A stretch of 64,000 bases of DNA from Lepidostoma basale (GCA_022606425.2 JAHDVF020000902.1:372001-436000), one strand, 5' to 3'. Shown: positions 44,323-55,844, counted from the first letter of the stretch. Numbers and translations: made by a program. The notes: generated by a model not told the origin, from the sequence alone.

Positions 44323-44875
44323 TTTTGTTGTTGTAATATTATATTTACACTCTTACTAAAATGGCATTTCATTGATTATTAAAACAAAATACATAAAATC
44401 AGCTACAATATTACCGAATAAATTCCTAATTTCAAGATTTTCCTTCTGTATTTTTAACTGAGTGTTTGTTTTAAACTTAAGTCGGTCGCTATACCATAAA
44501 TGTGACTATAGTGAATTCATGAATATTTTTGTGTTAAAGATATTGTATACGTTAAATTTATTTACACAGATTTATAAAATAAAATAAAAATGGCTTAAAT
44601 TTGGCTTGCTTTTAAACGACATAAAAACATCGTGATCAAATATAATTCTTATTTGAAAACAAGCATTTGGCAATCCATACCTCGTAAAATGTACAGCTAT
44701 CAATCTGAATTGTAGAAAACATAAACAATTTAATTAAAGTCTCGTAGTTCAACTTGAATCAATTTCAAATAATAACTTTTTAGGAACTACCTTCAATTTC
44801 TCTTTCTTATTTTTTAAAGATAAATAATTGCTTCTATATTCACCATACTTTTTGTTGTACATACTTTATTTCTCT
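44323..44875. other. Unannotated AT-rich spacer
   Basis: Nothing supported here. Confidence 0.35.
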
Positions 44876-45180
44876 TTTTCTTTTTTACATACCCTGTTAC
44901 ACAACACTTACATTAAAGAAATTTAAAAAAATTCAGACAACCAGTCCTTCTTCAGTGATACATATTATAAAGATACATAAAATTGTTTACATGATCTGAC
45001 AGATGTTAGAACAAAACATCTGTCAGATCACGTAAACAATTTAATATTTTTTTAAATATGTGTATTTATAATATGTATCACTGAAAAAGGACTGGTTGTC
45101 CGAAACATGTCTCTGTAATTTTTTTTTTTTTAATGCAAGTGTATGTATACAAGTATATAAAAAGAAAAAGAGAGATATAT
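44876..45180. repeat. FB-D fold-back repeat with hammerhead-like arms
   Basis: The centre ATCTGACAGATG...CATCTGTCAGATCACGTAAAC pairs. Outer arms carry (minus, near 44938-44965) CACTGAAGAAGGACTGGTTG and (plus, 45079-45112) CACTGAAAAAGGACTGGTTG then TCCGAAACATGTC. Ends run into TTTTTCTTTTT and AAAAAGAAAAAGAG. Confidence 0.7.
45079..45112 (+). ncRNA. Hammerhead-like motif, one core change
   Basis: CTGAAAA in place of CTGANGA, stem II GGAC-TGGTT-GTCC, then GAAACATGTC. The partner arm on the minus strand keeps CTGAAGA but has lost GAAAC, so neither copy is complete. Confidence 0.4.
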
Positions 45181-45809
45181 TAATTGATTAATTATTTATA
45201 CACTAAATTATAATTAAAAATTATTTTAATAATATTGAAATAAGAGTAATTAACCATCAATTGCTAATGAAAAAAATATGTTTTGTAAAGTTTATATCTT
45301 TCTTATCTTTATTTCAGTAGTATGGCTTTAATAGTTGCGTTAAAATTTTCACCGAATAATGTTTATAATAAAATGTGTCTGTATATGATTTGTTATATAC
45401 TATTCATTAATATGTATACGTATACGTCCAAGATATTCCAAACAAAATGTTATTTATCATAGTATCACGAATATAGGTCACATACAAACTACCTTAAGGC
45501 AAAATACAAAAACACTCGTTGAGTTCAAAGTACAACATTTTCCTGTTGTGCTACTTAAGACATTTCGAAGAATTTCGTTGTAACCACTTAGTAAAACGTT
45601 TGTTATTTCAAGCCATTAAATCATGGATGGTATTTATTATCATAAGTTTGGAAACCTACTTAATTATTTATGAAATAATACTATACTCTTTAAATACCAC
45701 ATAAAATTCCTTAAATTGTTACTTCATGTAAAGTTTAATTCACTATTTTGCTCGTGATAAGTGTAAGATCTTTTCAATATCTAATATGTAACTAAACATT
45801 AAAAATCAA
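45181..45809. other. Unannotated AT-rich spacer
   Basis: Nothing supported here. Confidence 0.35.
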
Positions 45810-46050
45810 TTATTGGTTTAATCAATACGAATGAAAACGTCTCATTTCAAGAAGCATTATTTTAATTTATAGAAATAACATTTTGTGCATTGCAAAGGCA
45901 TTATCAAATGTTAATAATAGATATTTAATAATGCCTTAACAAGGTGATTTCCATAAAATAAAATAAAACTCCTAGAAAACGGGCGTTTTCATTCGCATTA
46001 TTTGTAAATATGGAGTTTTATATCATTGTTAAAGAAACAATATTTGTTTA
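45810..46050. repeat. FB-A fold-back repeat
   Basis: ATCAATACGAATGAAAACGT and AGGCATTATCAAATGTTAAT face TTTAATAATGCCTTAACAAG and AACGGGCGTTTTCATTCGCA, then AATATGGAGTTTTATATC and AAGAAACAATA. Confidence 0.75.
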
Positions 46051-46420
46051 GTAATCATTAATACTAATAATATTGTTTTGTGATATTTCTATGGTATATT
46101 ATATATCAAAACTAACAATAAATATTAACAGTATAACATTTCATTACTACTTATTTCATTCATTAATACTTAATAAGAATTCTTATATACAATATTTATG
46201 TATTATACAACGAAAAGTTTAATTCGTATAAACTTTCTGAAAGCTTCCTCAAATATCTTTAAAGCTTTTGTTCATACATAATTTTATATAATTGATAAAT
46301 TCATTAAATGGTATCACATTTTAATTCCTCATAATAAATTAATAAATCACTATTTTTCTAAATTTGCTTCAAGTTGATGTTTTATTATTACATTAAAATG
46401 TATTTATAACTGATTTTCAG

Positions 46421-46433
46421 AGAAGCTTCGACA
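46421..46433 (+). other. Gene 2 5' UTR stub after a splice acceptor
   Basis: TATTTATAACTGATTTTCAG|AGAAGCTTCGACA then ATG. The acceptor shows an upstream non-coding exon, possibly the one at 26899-27039. Confidence 0.6.
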
Positions 46434-46582
46434 ATGAAGGGGCTTCCAATAGGAGGCTTGTGTCTGCTGACTCTAGGGGTAGTTTGGACGTCCGCGGCGT
46501 CCCTCCCCCTGCACTCCACCGCGAAGACCACCGCCACTCCTCTCAGCACAACAACTAAACAATTGGAAATCACTACAAACAG
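46434..46582 (+). CDS. Gene 2, first coding exon: signal peptide
   Basis: Forty-nine codons plus two bases. The ATG lies 13 bases after a splice acceptor. Encodes MKGLPIGGLCLLTLGVVWTS then AASLPLHS, a signal peptide with likely cleavage near residue 22-24, and a Thr-rich start of the mature chain. The donor is AACAG|GTTGGT. I prefer it over the GTAATT four bases later because only it keeps the frame: AG joins the G at 52338 to make an Arg codon. The later donor would meet a TAG within five codons of exon 2. The exon is GC-richer than its surroundings and resembles the leader of gene 1. Confidence 0.8.
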
Positions 46583-46839
46583 GTTGGTAATTAAAGTTAT
46601 GATGGCTTGATCACATATGTGTATTGTTTCATTGGACAGTTATATTCTTTCTCCGTTAGCTTATAATTAAACCACCACGATACAATCATTGTCTGTAATA
46701 ATATACTCATTTACATACGAGCACAAACATTGAACGAAAAAAAGTATCTTTAAACGTATGAGTAAATAATAACTGTAATTGTATACACAGGCCACTGACT
46801 TATTAAGATATATTTTTATTTAAAAAGATAATTAAATAA

Positions 46840-46990
46840 AACGATGTTTTTTAACCACTTCCACTTTTGTCTTTATTTCCACAGTGACTGGTTTCGCCAG
46901 GCTCGCTGGCATCGACAGACTGGGAAAGACAAAAGTGGAAGTAGTTAAAAAAAACATCGTTTTATTTAATTATTATTTAAAATGAACTTC
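46840..46990. repeat. FB-B fold-back repeat
   Basis: ATGTTTTTTAACCACTTCCA faces AAGTGGAAGTAGTTAAAAAA. Between them is CTGGTTTCGCCAGGCTCGCT followed by GGCATCGACAGACTGG, the family hairpin in its minus orientation. Confidence 0.75.
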
Positions 46991-47416
46991 CATCAAGAGA
47001 TTTCAGTAAAATAATTTGATTGTCTTAAAAAGATAATAAAACAAAATCCATGCTTCCAGCGTATATATAGGGTATTCCCGGAATTAATGTCGTTTTTTCA
47101 ATAGGCAACTTTGGCTCCGTGGTTTTGGGCCTGTTGAGTAGTAAAGACGTGTGTTATAATTTTCTACTTCTTTGTGATTCTTTGCCTTTCTTTTAAACAA
47201 AAAAAAACTCTTCTGCCCCATCTACAAATAATGGCAGACACGTGTCCTTTGGAAACTTATTTAAGAAGCTGTATGTTTTTTTTTATTAAAAGAAAACTGC
47301 GACAGAAGCGATGGAATCCATGTGTGGCATTTACGGTGATATACTGGACAAATGGAAGTGCCAACGTTGGTTAAAAAATAATCGAAAATATTTTCTAATG
47401 TACAATACATTAAAAT
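46991..47416. other. Unannotated intron sequence
   Basis: Nothing supported; 47030-47160 contains TATATATAGGGTATTCCCGG, possibly a transposon end. Confidence 0.3.
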
Positions 47417-47751
47417 CTTTCTTCTTCTTAAAGTGCCCTGTCAGGTCCCCCCGACGTTGGCGATCACTCTGGTAAACTCCTCCCTATCCTGCGCTGTCCG
47501 GAACAGCTCCTCCACAGTTCCGATTCCCGTCCATTCCCTCACATTGCGTAGCCAGGACATCTGCCTTCTCCCTGCCCCCCTGCGGCCCTCTATTTTTCCC
47601 TTTAATATTAGATGCAGCAGGCGATACTTCTCTCCTCGCAAAACGTGAACCAGATATGCAATCTTGCGGACTTTGATTAATGTCAGCAGCTCTCTATTTA
47701 CTCCTGCACGATTCAGGACCTCTGTCTTCGTCACTCTGTGTGTCCATGGGT
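47417..47751 (-). mobile_element. L-B LINE 3' fragment, 97-codon frame
   Basis: The minus strand frame 47734-47441 has TKTEVLNRAGVNRELLTLIK, HVLRGEKYRLLHLILKGKIE and REWTGIGTVEELFRTAQDRE. Intact coding over this length suggests a fairly young copy. Confidence 0.8.
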
Positions 47752-48334
47752 AAAATCGTTAAAGATCAGTTTATCAATACTTAAGAACAGTTTTTAAAAT
47801 CAGAGTTCTTTTGATTATTTTAATACTCTCTAACGATCTCAAGTTTTCACTTTAGTTAAATCTTTACAATTGGAATGCAAATCGGTTCCCTTTTGCATAA
47901 GTATTATAAATAAGTACTGTTTAATAATCAAGTATAAAATAAATTATCAGTACCCAAATATAAGTGAGTCTTAAACGATAGTTCCATGCTTTTAGATTAT
48001 TTTACCTCTAAATATCAAGTAGACTTTAAAGAAAAGTAAAAAAAAAATACTGCTATTATTATAACAATTTACATTTATAAGTAAAATAAAACATTACATG
48101 ACTTTAAATGTAACATTGGAACAAACAATATTTTTGAATAAACATTGTTGGTTTCATTTGTGAGCTAGATCTTCTTCTTTGTGTATTGACAAGAGAAACA
48201 GTATAAAAAAGACTTTGGGTGGGTGCTGGGTGTAATAGTAACACCGCACCTTCCTTGTTCCCTTGTGAGTAAGAAATAACTAATGCATGTACTTAAATGT
48301 TTAAGATAAAAGTACATAAAAATATAGTGTTATG
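47752..48334. other. Unannotated intron sequence
   Basis: Nothing supported. 48170-48270 vaguely resembles the region before 25680 (TTCTTCTTNGTGT start), perhaps an RTE fragment. Confidence 0.3.
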
Positions 48335-49150
48335 CATAACTATGTATAACCGTAATTCTGCAAGTGTTTCTTCTATTCTGCAATTCTGTAAGTGAACATA
48401 TTAATATATAAATAAAACGGAATGCTCTTAAATAACTTTAATATCAATATTTGAATTCAGCAAATTTAACAAATTTATTTTTGTGCAGAATCATGTTTAC
48501 CACCCCTGATCTGTAAATCTGAATCAGTTAATTACAGTATCACGAGTCTTTCGATGCCAATGAGCCTGGCGAAACTGCTCGCTGTCGAAATAAAGACAAA
48601 TGTGGAAGAGTTAACGTCATTTTATTTAATTATTATTTTAAATAAACTTCCATCAAGAGATTTCAGTAAAATAATTCGATTATACATATAATGTTATCAT
48701 ATAGTACCTACACTTATATGGTTAGTATTCCTATTCTTAGAATAGAAAAATATTTGGTTGGTTTAAATAACGTAGTGGAAGGAAACCAAGTCTGAGGAAA
48801 ACGTAACGGTCAACAATACGTAAATGCCTCTGTAATAACATAATCTAAACTCTAAACGGTTTGTCCTCGGGATAGCACGCGGGGGTCTTTATTTAAGTCC
48901 AGAATCGGTCCATTCATTGTCTATTCTTAGAATAGATTATATTGATTGGGTTCAGATTACTATACCGTTAAACTGTATATATTATGCATGTATAATACAT
49001 ATATAATATAGTTCTGTTTGAAAATCTACTTGTGTTCCGTTATAGAGCGCGATTCTTAAAATTCTTCATTTAAATATTAATATTTTCACATGCATGCAAC
49101 ATTTTACTATGAAAATACTTGCAGAATTACAGTTATACATATCTAAAAAT
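48335..49150. repeat. Inverted repeats enclosing about 800 bp
   Basis: ATGTATAACCGTAATTCTGC (48344 on) and GTGAACATATTAATAT (48392 on) are matched in inverted order by ATATTAATATTTTCAC (49078 on) and GCAGAATTACAGTTATACAT (49121-49140). An FB-B half and unassigned DNA lie inside. Confidence 0.55.
48545..48690 (+). repeat. FB-B repeat, right half
   Basis: TTCGATGCCAATGAGCCTGG then CGAAACTGCTCGCTGTCGAA, followed by the shared end AACTTCCATCAAGAGATTTC. Confidence 0.65.
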
Positions 49151-49317
49151 ATGCAAAGATAAATATTTGTTTACAAATTTATCTAGCCTGTATTATGCAT
49201 ATGGATTACTTACTTTACAGGGTATTTCTATATAAAAAAAATTCAGTAACATTGTTTTAAAACCAATCTATGTTAAATATTCATAATTAATGCGATTATA
49301 TTGAGACTTTTTAATAA

Positions 49318-49545
49318 AATAAAAGATTGCACTTGACCTTCGATTTATTTGATTATTTATAATATTTTCTTTATTTTTAAAGGCTTTTTCAATTTCTATA
49401 ATTTCGAGATTGCTCGAAGTTATATTTCTATTATTAACATGCAAAATTTCAACGCCATTATCTTTATTAAATGAATGATCTTTTCCAATGAGATGGTTAG
49501 CAAATTCAGAAAAATTATTATTAGAGACACACCTTATGTGCTATT
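49318..49545 (-). pseudogene. Penelope-like element endonuclease C-terminus, relic
   Basis: The minus strand reads HIRCVSNNNFSEFANHLIGK, DHSFNKDNGVEILHVNNRNI and NLEIIEIEKAFKN followed by ENIINNQI. This pattern (N-FANHL-..-H-F-..-IL, E--EI-KA--N--NI-N-Q) is what I know from the end of the GIY-YIG endonuclease of Penelope-like retroelements. A stop codon sits just upstream and no reverse transcriptase is seen, so it is a fragment. An imperfect hairpin follows at 49538-49580. Confidence 0.55.
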
Positions 49546-50109
49546 TTATTCTTAATTTAAAATTAAGAATAAAAGAGCACAGAAAAAGATAAATAAAGCA
49601 TCTACAATACAAAATATGGCGAATATAGAAGTAATATGTTAGTTAGTAATTAATTAAATGTGTATTAAAAATATATCCATCGAAATATCTTTCAAGTTCT
49701 ATAAATTCATTGACGAGAAGAAAAAAATCAATGATGTTGATCCTAACTAAATGGCCTAGTGAAAATGACCGTCATTTAGTTTTATTATGTAATATTTTAT
49801 GAGTAACATGTTTCCTTGCTGCATATTTTTTAACTTTGTTTCAATTTCGTAAAAATAAAAACTGTTTCATCTAATTAATTATATTTTAATTTAAATAACA
49901 ATAATAAAAATCAAATATGACACAGGATTCAATTTAATTATTTTATATTCATTAATTATGCCGAATTTTAAAAATGAAATTCGTGATCTGAAGATTTTAT
50001 AATTTTAACCAAATGACTCAAATTTAGGCCGCATGTAAAGAATTTCTTACTAAACCAGTTTTGCTACATAATTTATAGATGGCGCTAGTGATTTATATTG
50101 CCATAATTC
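49546..50109. other. Unannotated AT-rich intron sequence
   Basis: Nothing supported beyond the hairpin GTGCTATTTTATTCTTAATT and its mirror at its left edge. Confidence 0.35.
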
Positions 50110-50285
50110 AAAAGTTTCTGCCAGTTTTGTCTTTAATACAACAGCGACTGGTTTCGCTAGGCTGGCTGACATTGACAGACTCTCAATGCTAGCCAGACTG
50201 GCGAAAACAGTCGCTGTCGAAATAAAGTCTAAAAAGGAGGACCATTAAAAAACATTGTTTTAATTTATTATTTTTAAAACTGATT
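50110..50285. repeat. FB-B fold-back repeat, complete
   Basis: CAGTTTTGTCTTTAATACAA, CGACTGGTTTCGCTAGGCTG face CTAGCCAGACTGGCGAAAAC, AGTCGCTGTCGAAATAAAGT. TTGACAGACTCTCAATG is the centre. Confidence 0.75.
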
Positions 50286-51180
50286 TATGTACTTGCGACA
50301 CCTTTTTCACAATTTATGACTATTTTCCTTTTGTATATCCAAAACATCTCAGCGATCCATTCATTAACCACTTCAATACCGCAAGGCCACTGGTGACCGC
50401 TACGTAGGCGCACCATCAATGCCGTGAGGCCACTTTGCATTAAAAATGATTCCAGTAGGAATTTTAACATTTTTTTTGTGTGGCTAGAGACATGTATACA
50501 CTATCTTTGCAAGAAAAATGAACCTTCTGACGTTGGTCGATCTTATTGAAAACGGGATTGTTGTAGAAGTCGAGCACTAGGGTTACCACTTATGGTGAGA
50601 TTGATATATAGGATCAAAAGGATATCACTTGAAAGAATTAAATTTCAAGTGATAATAGACAAGAACTGATACATCATACTTTGTTTTTTTAATGTTTGCT
50701 TTCAATATTTTTTTTAATAAAAACATGCGGTATGTGAGTCTTCCTGAGCTTAAAACATCACACTAAAACGGTTAAAGGTTAATATACACCATAGACAAAA
50801 TGATTGCAATGAATGTACCTTAGACACAATAATGGTGATTAAAAAAACTTCCTTCGCTTCTCCGATGAAGCGTTATGTTTCCCATTATATAAACAATGTT
50901 ACCGTTAGCCCGCAATTGTCTGCCATTTGTTAACATTATGAGGACATACGGCACGTCGCATGAGATTGTATAGGCGACCGAATGTAGGTTCGACTGAACG
51001 GGCAAATTACACACTTGTGATCGCTGAGCTGGCGAGTGCCGGAAAGAAAGTATGAAAGGGTAAATATATACTAAAAAGAAATCAGCTGGAACCAATACTT
51101 TGTAATACACAGTAGATTATCCAGGAACATTGGTCCAATCGTGAGCAAACATTATATGAAATAATATAATAAATTATTTA
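50286..51180. other. Unannotated intron sequence
   Basis: 50340-50470 is GC-richer and unassigned. 50850-50880 reads FSDEA in one plus frame, which could be the first catalytic Asp of a degraded mariner-type transposase linked to the relic at 51225, but the surrounding frame is too broken to be sure. Confidence 0.3.
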
Positions 51181-51209
51181 ATCTTTACTTACATAATACA
51201 AGATATCTC

Positions 51210-51700
51210 AAAAAAAATTAATGTTTGAATTCGGAGCGTTATGCGACTTCTTTGTGCCTGAATTGCAAAACATTCCTGGCTATAACCAAAGAATGTGCTT
51301 CCAGCAGGACGGAGCAACGTCAGACACGTCCAATACGTCTCTGCCACGAGTTCGTGAAATTTTCCCTGGCAAATTGATCTCCAGGAGAAGTGACATAAAT
51401 TGGCCTCCACGAAGTCTAGATTTAATCCCTATAGACTTTTCTTGTGGGGTAATCTCAAATCTAAAGTTTTCGCCAATATTCCGACTTCCATGGCAGTCAT
51501 CGCGGAGTCTACCTGCCGAGCGGTAATAAGAAATTTGACTGTTCGGCTATATGAGTGCCGCGACCGCCAGGGTTTACATTTGAACGATATTATTTTTAAG
51601 AAATATCTTCCCAAATTTCGTACTTTAATAATTATTTTATTTATCGATCCGCTAAATATAAACTTTATTTTGAGACACCTTGTATTATATATATAAGTAA
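51210..51700 (+). pseudogene. Mariner/Tc-type DDE transposase C-terminus, relic
   Basis: The plus strand reads CDFFVPELQNIPGYNQRMCF, QQDGATSDTSNTSLPRVREI, then GDINWPPRSLDLIPIDF-like sequence. After a frame change it continues LKSKVFANIP and LHLNDIIFKKYLP. QQDGAT holds the second catalytic Asp and PPRSLDL-P-DF the third acidic site of the DDE_3 fold. At least two frameshifts are present. The type commonly pairs with a DUF4817 N-terminus like that at 2615-3113. Confidence 0.65.
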
Positions 51701-51705
51701 ATAAA

Positions 51706-51836
51706 AAGGCGGCCACATTCAAAGTCGGAAAAAATCGACGAGCGTGTTTGTTACGATGTATGAATGTAGAGGAATCTACAGAGGTATGTCAGAATGGAGC
51801 AATGTGGTTCATCTGATCTGTTAACCTATCCGTTGA
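51706..51836 (+). mobile_element. L-A LINE, 3' scrap
   Basis: CGGCCACATTCAAAGTCGG, GTTACGATGTATGAATGTAG and GGAATCTACAGAGGTATGTC. Confidence 0.65.
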
Positions 51837-52009
51837 TACAACTCTATGTTTTTTTCTTAGACTGGTATTTATTGTTGATACAAGATTTTAAAATACGCAA
51901 AAAATAATCTTTATCTAGTAGTTGCTTTAATGCTTTCAGGTCTCTTACGGACAAATGATTTTTATTTATTGAAAATGGATCTATTTCTATGTTTAAAATG
52001 TTTTTGCAT

Positions 52010-52115
52010 AAGTGATATTATTACATTTGATAACGCCCTAGAAAGGCGAATTATGCCATACACATAAAATACTCATATAATGAAACTTACAGAAAAAGTT
52101 TTTATCAATCTTTAA
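52010..52115. repeat. FB-A repeat, right half
   Basis: ACATTTGATAACGCCCTAGA then AAGGCGAATTATGCCATACA and ATAAAATACTCATATAATGA. Confidence 0.6.
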
Positions 52116-52337
52116 AATTAAAATGTAGTTTTACGTAAGAGTTAAAGGAATTTGAAAGTCATCATTTCTGGAAGGTTTAACTAGATGTCGCTTATTAAAT
52201 ACGTGTGAACATAATTCCGCAAACTTCTTTATTTATTTTTAAATAAGAACTTATTTGAAAAAATAATTAAAAAATAAAATAACTGAATGAAAAAATTTTT
52301 TTTTCGTAATTTAATTTCGTTGTTATTTTATTTTCAG

Positions 52338-55300
52338 GAATTCATCGGATAGTTCGGCAAATACCAATCAAGTGAAAATCGGATTAAATGTCGAGCGTAG
52401 TGAAAAATCTTCAAATTCGTCTGCCATCGGAGAGTCCATCAAGATGGTGGCAAATCAACTCTTGCAGGGTAACAAAACACCTCCGCCTACCACCGGCCAA
52501 GGAGGAGTCGTCGCAGATACCCGAACGCCACCCAAGATGAAGAATCAACAATCGAAAAATAAAATTACGAAACCCTCAACAGAATCACAAAAAATAGAAG
52601 TTATAGAAAACTCCAATGCCGGAGTAGCTATACCCATGAGCGTCGATGAGGTTAATCACACACTAAACAAAAAAGTTAAAGATAACTTGAAACAGACGTC
52701 AACATCGGATGAAGGTCTATCAACCTGGATACTTCTGAGTGGAAACCCAACAACGGCTGGTTCGATTATAGATCTTAAAAAAATAGAAACCATCGAAGAT
52801 AAAAATAAATCTGGAGATACAGCCAAAAAGGATGCAAGAAAACCTTCTCAAACCAACAAGAGTAAAGCTACAACAACACATAAACCAACAAGATCACCTA
52901 CACTTGTAACGATGAAACCATCTTTCGTGAGAAAGCCAGTCGCCATAGGAAGCTCCAATAAATCTGATTTGATTGCGAGCGGTTCTGCGGTCAACGAAAA
53001 TGTTATGAATAAAATAAAAGCTTCAGTTCTTGCTAGTATACAGAAGAACAAGAACGCCGCTTTGAATAAAACAACCACTACTGCAAAACCGACCACAACA
53101 ACGATTTTATCGACTACAAAATTAATCAAAACAGAAGCAGTCACAAAACCAAAGGAAGAGGTTGTTTTGATATCTACAAGCTCTACGACGCCAAAAGTAG
53201 AAATCATCTTTAAAAACAAACCAAAACTACCTTTAACAGTTAAAGTGCCTAGTAAACCAGCGGAAGAGATTGCACCGAGTAACGAGAGTGTCGATATAAG
53301 CATGGAGGCTAAACAGGTTGAAATTGAACTTGAAGTGAGCACCCCAGCACCTTCTACGACCAAAAAACCTAAAAGGTCATCTAACAAACGAAAGAAGAAC
53401 AAAAAAAGACAACGCAAACCAGCTTCGACGACCACCAAACCTGAAGAAATCGCCCCTGAATCCAAAGTTCAAAATAACGAAACGAAGGTTGCCACAAAAG
53501 TTCCCGCAAAAGATAAACCTATCACAACACAAATTTATAATTATCTTTCGAGAGAAGTAATGCCATCTGTTGGTGTGGGATTGGTAAGTTTAGCGGGAAT
53601 CGTTGGCTTAGCGAGTTACTTGTTCTATCCATTTGGAGGCGTTGTTCGTAGAGCGTATGACATAAATGATAGAAAAGATGATCTCTATCATCAAAATGAT
53701 GATCAGTACGCTAATGATGGTGGTCAAAGAGAAGAAGAAATGTTGGGTTCACTCTTCCCCGATAACTCTCCAGAAATGCACAACAAGATACAACCTGTGA
53801 ACCCTTACGCAGGACAAACACAGTTTACGTATCCTCAGGCCAAACCGAGTCAGCCAATTCAAGAACAAAACATTCGCCATCGCAATGTTGCATACAGTCC
53901 TGACTCCAACGCTTTTGTTTCTAACGACCGTGTTAAACAGCCGAACAACGATGCTTTCCATGGATCAGCATATTCTGAACACATTCGCTACGATACCCAC
54001 GACGATGATAGATTTACACCTGACAACGATAGATTTTCTCCGTACCAGCAGCCTCAACCAGTGTACAAATCGCTAGATAGACAAACTGAGAACCCCGGAT
54101 TCTTTTCTGAGCCAGTCTCACAGGGCTATGAGAGTCACAACAGTAATTCAGATCCCGTTTACGAATATGGCCACGCGTTGAGGTATAGTCAAGACATAAT
54201 TACAGATACGACTCAGACTCCATTATCAGAGACTCTTCATCTCGGGGCACAAGATGTTATTGAACAACAGAAAGAAACTGGATACACGGTTGACGCCATG
54301 AGTATAGACGAAAACAAACAACCACAGTTTGTTGTTGGAAACATTCCAAAAGAACTTATTCAAGCAGTGACACCAGTTTCCGTCCCAGAGCATGGCCCAC
54401 GAAGTCTGAGAAAGAGGAGGTCTACTTTTGACAATCAAAAAATTGAAAGCGCTGTTGATTCTTTAAGAGAAATTTTAAATCGTTCTAATATTGAAAATTT
54501 AAAAGCTTCTGAAAGCGTTAATAACGTTTCACAACCAAAAACAAAACTTTTAATTGATAAACCAGTTAAAGACAAGGCAAAGAAAAAAGCAACTCACAAA
54601 TTAAAAAGGAAACAAAAGAGTTCCAAACTGCAAACTGACAATACTGATGAAGAAAATGAAACACTGCGTAGACTGTATAAGAATATGAATCTTTCTGAAA
54701 AGAGATACTTGAAAAAACAAGCGCTATTTGAAAAGAAGGGCTCTCTATCAGAGAAGCGTCCAAAAAGTATTGATAACGGATTTTATAAACATATGTCAAA
54801 ACGATCTCCAAAAAAAGTTATTAACCTAAAAACAAAAGAATACAACAAGATTCAACACAACTATCCAAGTACCCCACGTTTCCCGAAAAAAGTCATTTCT
54901 GCCAATATATTTGAAATAGGTAATACGAATTATAAGGCGAAGAGAGTTATTCGCGAAGCAAATACGTATTTAGTGCACTCTGACAATGCAAGAAAAATTG
55001 AAATTCTGCCAAATCCAAGCGATGAAACGAAAAACGAATCAAATTTCACAAATAAAAATCAAAATAATTTAAATGAAGGTAATATAAAGAACCCTTACGA
55101 AAACATGATTTTGGGCGAAAATGAAGACGACAGTTCTAATTCGATCTTAGGCGGTTATGAAGAAAATAAATACAAAAAAAATATCAAAAATAAATCTGGG
55201 ATTTCGGTTAATACGCATCAAAATACCATATTCGTGGATTTGAATGAGCAAAACATAACAGACGTATCAACTACAACTATCAAGCCCCTGGAAGTGACTG

Positions 55301-55527
55301 AGCCAACTCCGAAGGATACTGTAGGCGTTACAGAAAAGCCACAGGAACCCTTTTCATTTTTAGGTTTCTTGAAAGGCCTTCTCGACTTCAAGTTGCGTTT
55401 GGGCATAGGCCTCCTACAAACCACGACTGATTCCATAGGTAAATATTTGACCGATGTTGAAAAAGCATTTAACTCTAAAACTACAACATCAGTACCCCCG
55501 AAAAATAGAAACAATCGGAATTATTAA
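52338..55527 (+). CDS. Gene 2, main coding exon: disordered secreted proprotein
   Basis: Starts after TTTATTTTCAG and continues the frame of the leader exon; the joined protein has 1,112 residues and ends at TAA 55525-55527. Residues 50-450 are Lys/Thr/Ser/Pro-rich and mucin-like (TTTAKPTTTTILSTT). One hydrophobic segment lies at 458-486 (MPSVGVGLVSLAGIVGLASY, then LFYPFGGVV), followed by RRAYD. It could be a membrane span or a pore-like helix. Residues 490-740 are acidic/Tyr/Gln-rich. A furin-like R741-K-R-R744 precedes Ser745. The rest is Lys/Asn-rich and closes with an amphipathic stretch at 1055-1077 (FSFLGFLKGLLDFKLRLGIG). No enzyme domain. It resembles uncharacterised insect secreted proteins; a matrix or cuticle role is a guess. 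Gene 3 is convergent downstream. The antisense frame at 53465-52848 is an artefact. Confidence 0.85.
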
Positions 55528-55754
55528 TATATTATTAATATTACTGAGAAGATACAATATGAAAAGACTCAAAGATTACTTATTAAGTTTTCCTTAAACA
55601 ATAATTATTAACATTGATCTATATGTAGAATTAATATTGAAATAAGGCTTTTATAAATATTTATCATTGGGTAACTTTGAAAATATAAATACATGTAATG
55701 ATTTTATTCACCGAAATGAAATGTTAAATATCATTAGACGAATCGTTTTTTTTA

Positions 55755-55842
55755 AATAAATTAATTATTATAAATGTAACTTTAGACTGTCGTATTTTTA
55801 TAATTTGGTCAAATTAGTTTCTAATGATTTAAAACAAATAAA
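55755..55842 (+). terminator. Candidate poly(A) signals of gene 2
   Basis: AATAAA at 55755-55760 and 55837-55842, 228 and 310 bases after the stop codon. An FB-A repeat begins directly after the second. Confidence 0.5.
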
Positions 55843-55844
55843 AC

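Larger units (their letters stand above)
46583..52337 (+). other. Gene 2 intron between coding exons
   Basis: Phase-2 intron of 5,755 bases, from GTTGGT to TTTATTTTCAG. It contains FB-B repeats, an L-B fragment, a Penelope-like endonuclease relic, a transposase relic, an L-A scrap and half an FB-A repeat. Confidence 0.75.

Noticed and set aside
46587..46592. Alternative gene 2 splice donor GTAATT at 46587
   Set aside because: It looks closer to consensus, but joining it to 52338 gives a TAG stop within five codons.
48730..48940. Repeated palindrome CTATTCTTAGAATAG as transposon ends
   Set aside because: It occurs twice about 190 bases apart, but flanking sequence does not match well enough to define an element.
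52848..53465. 205-codon antisense frame in gene 2
   Set aside because: Shadow of the Thr/Lys-rich coding sequence; the sense frame has a leader exon with matching phase.
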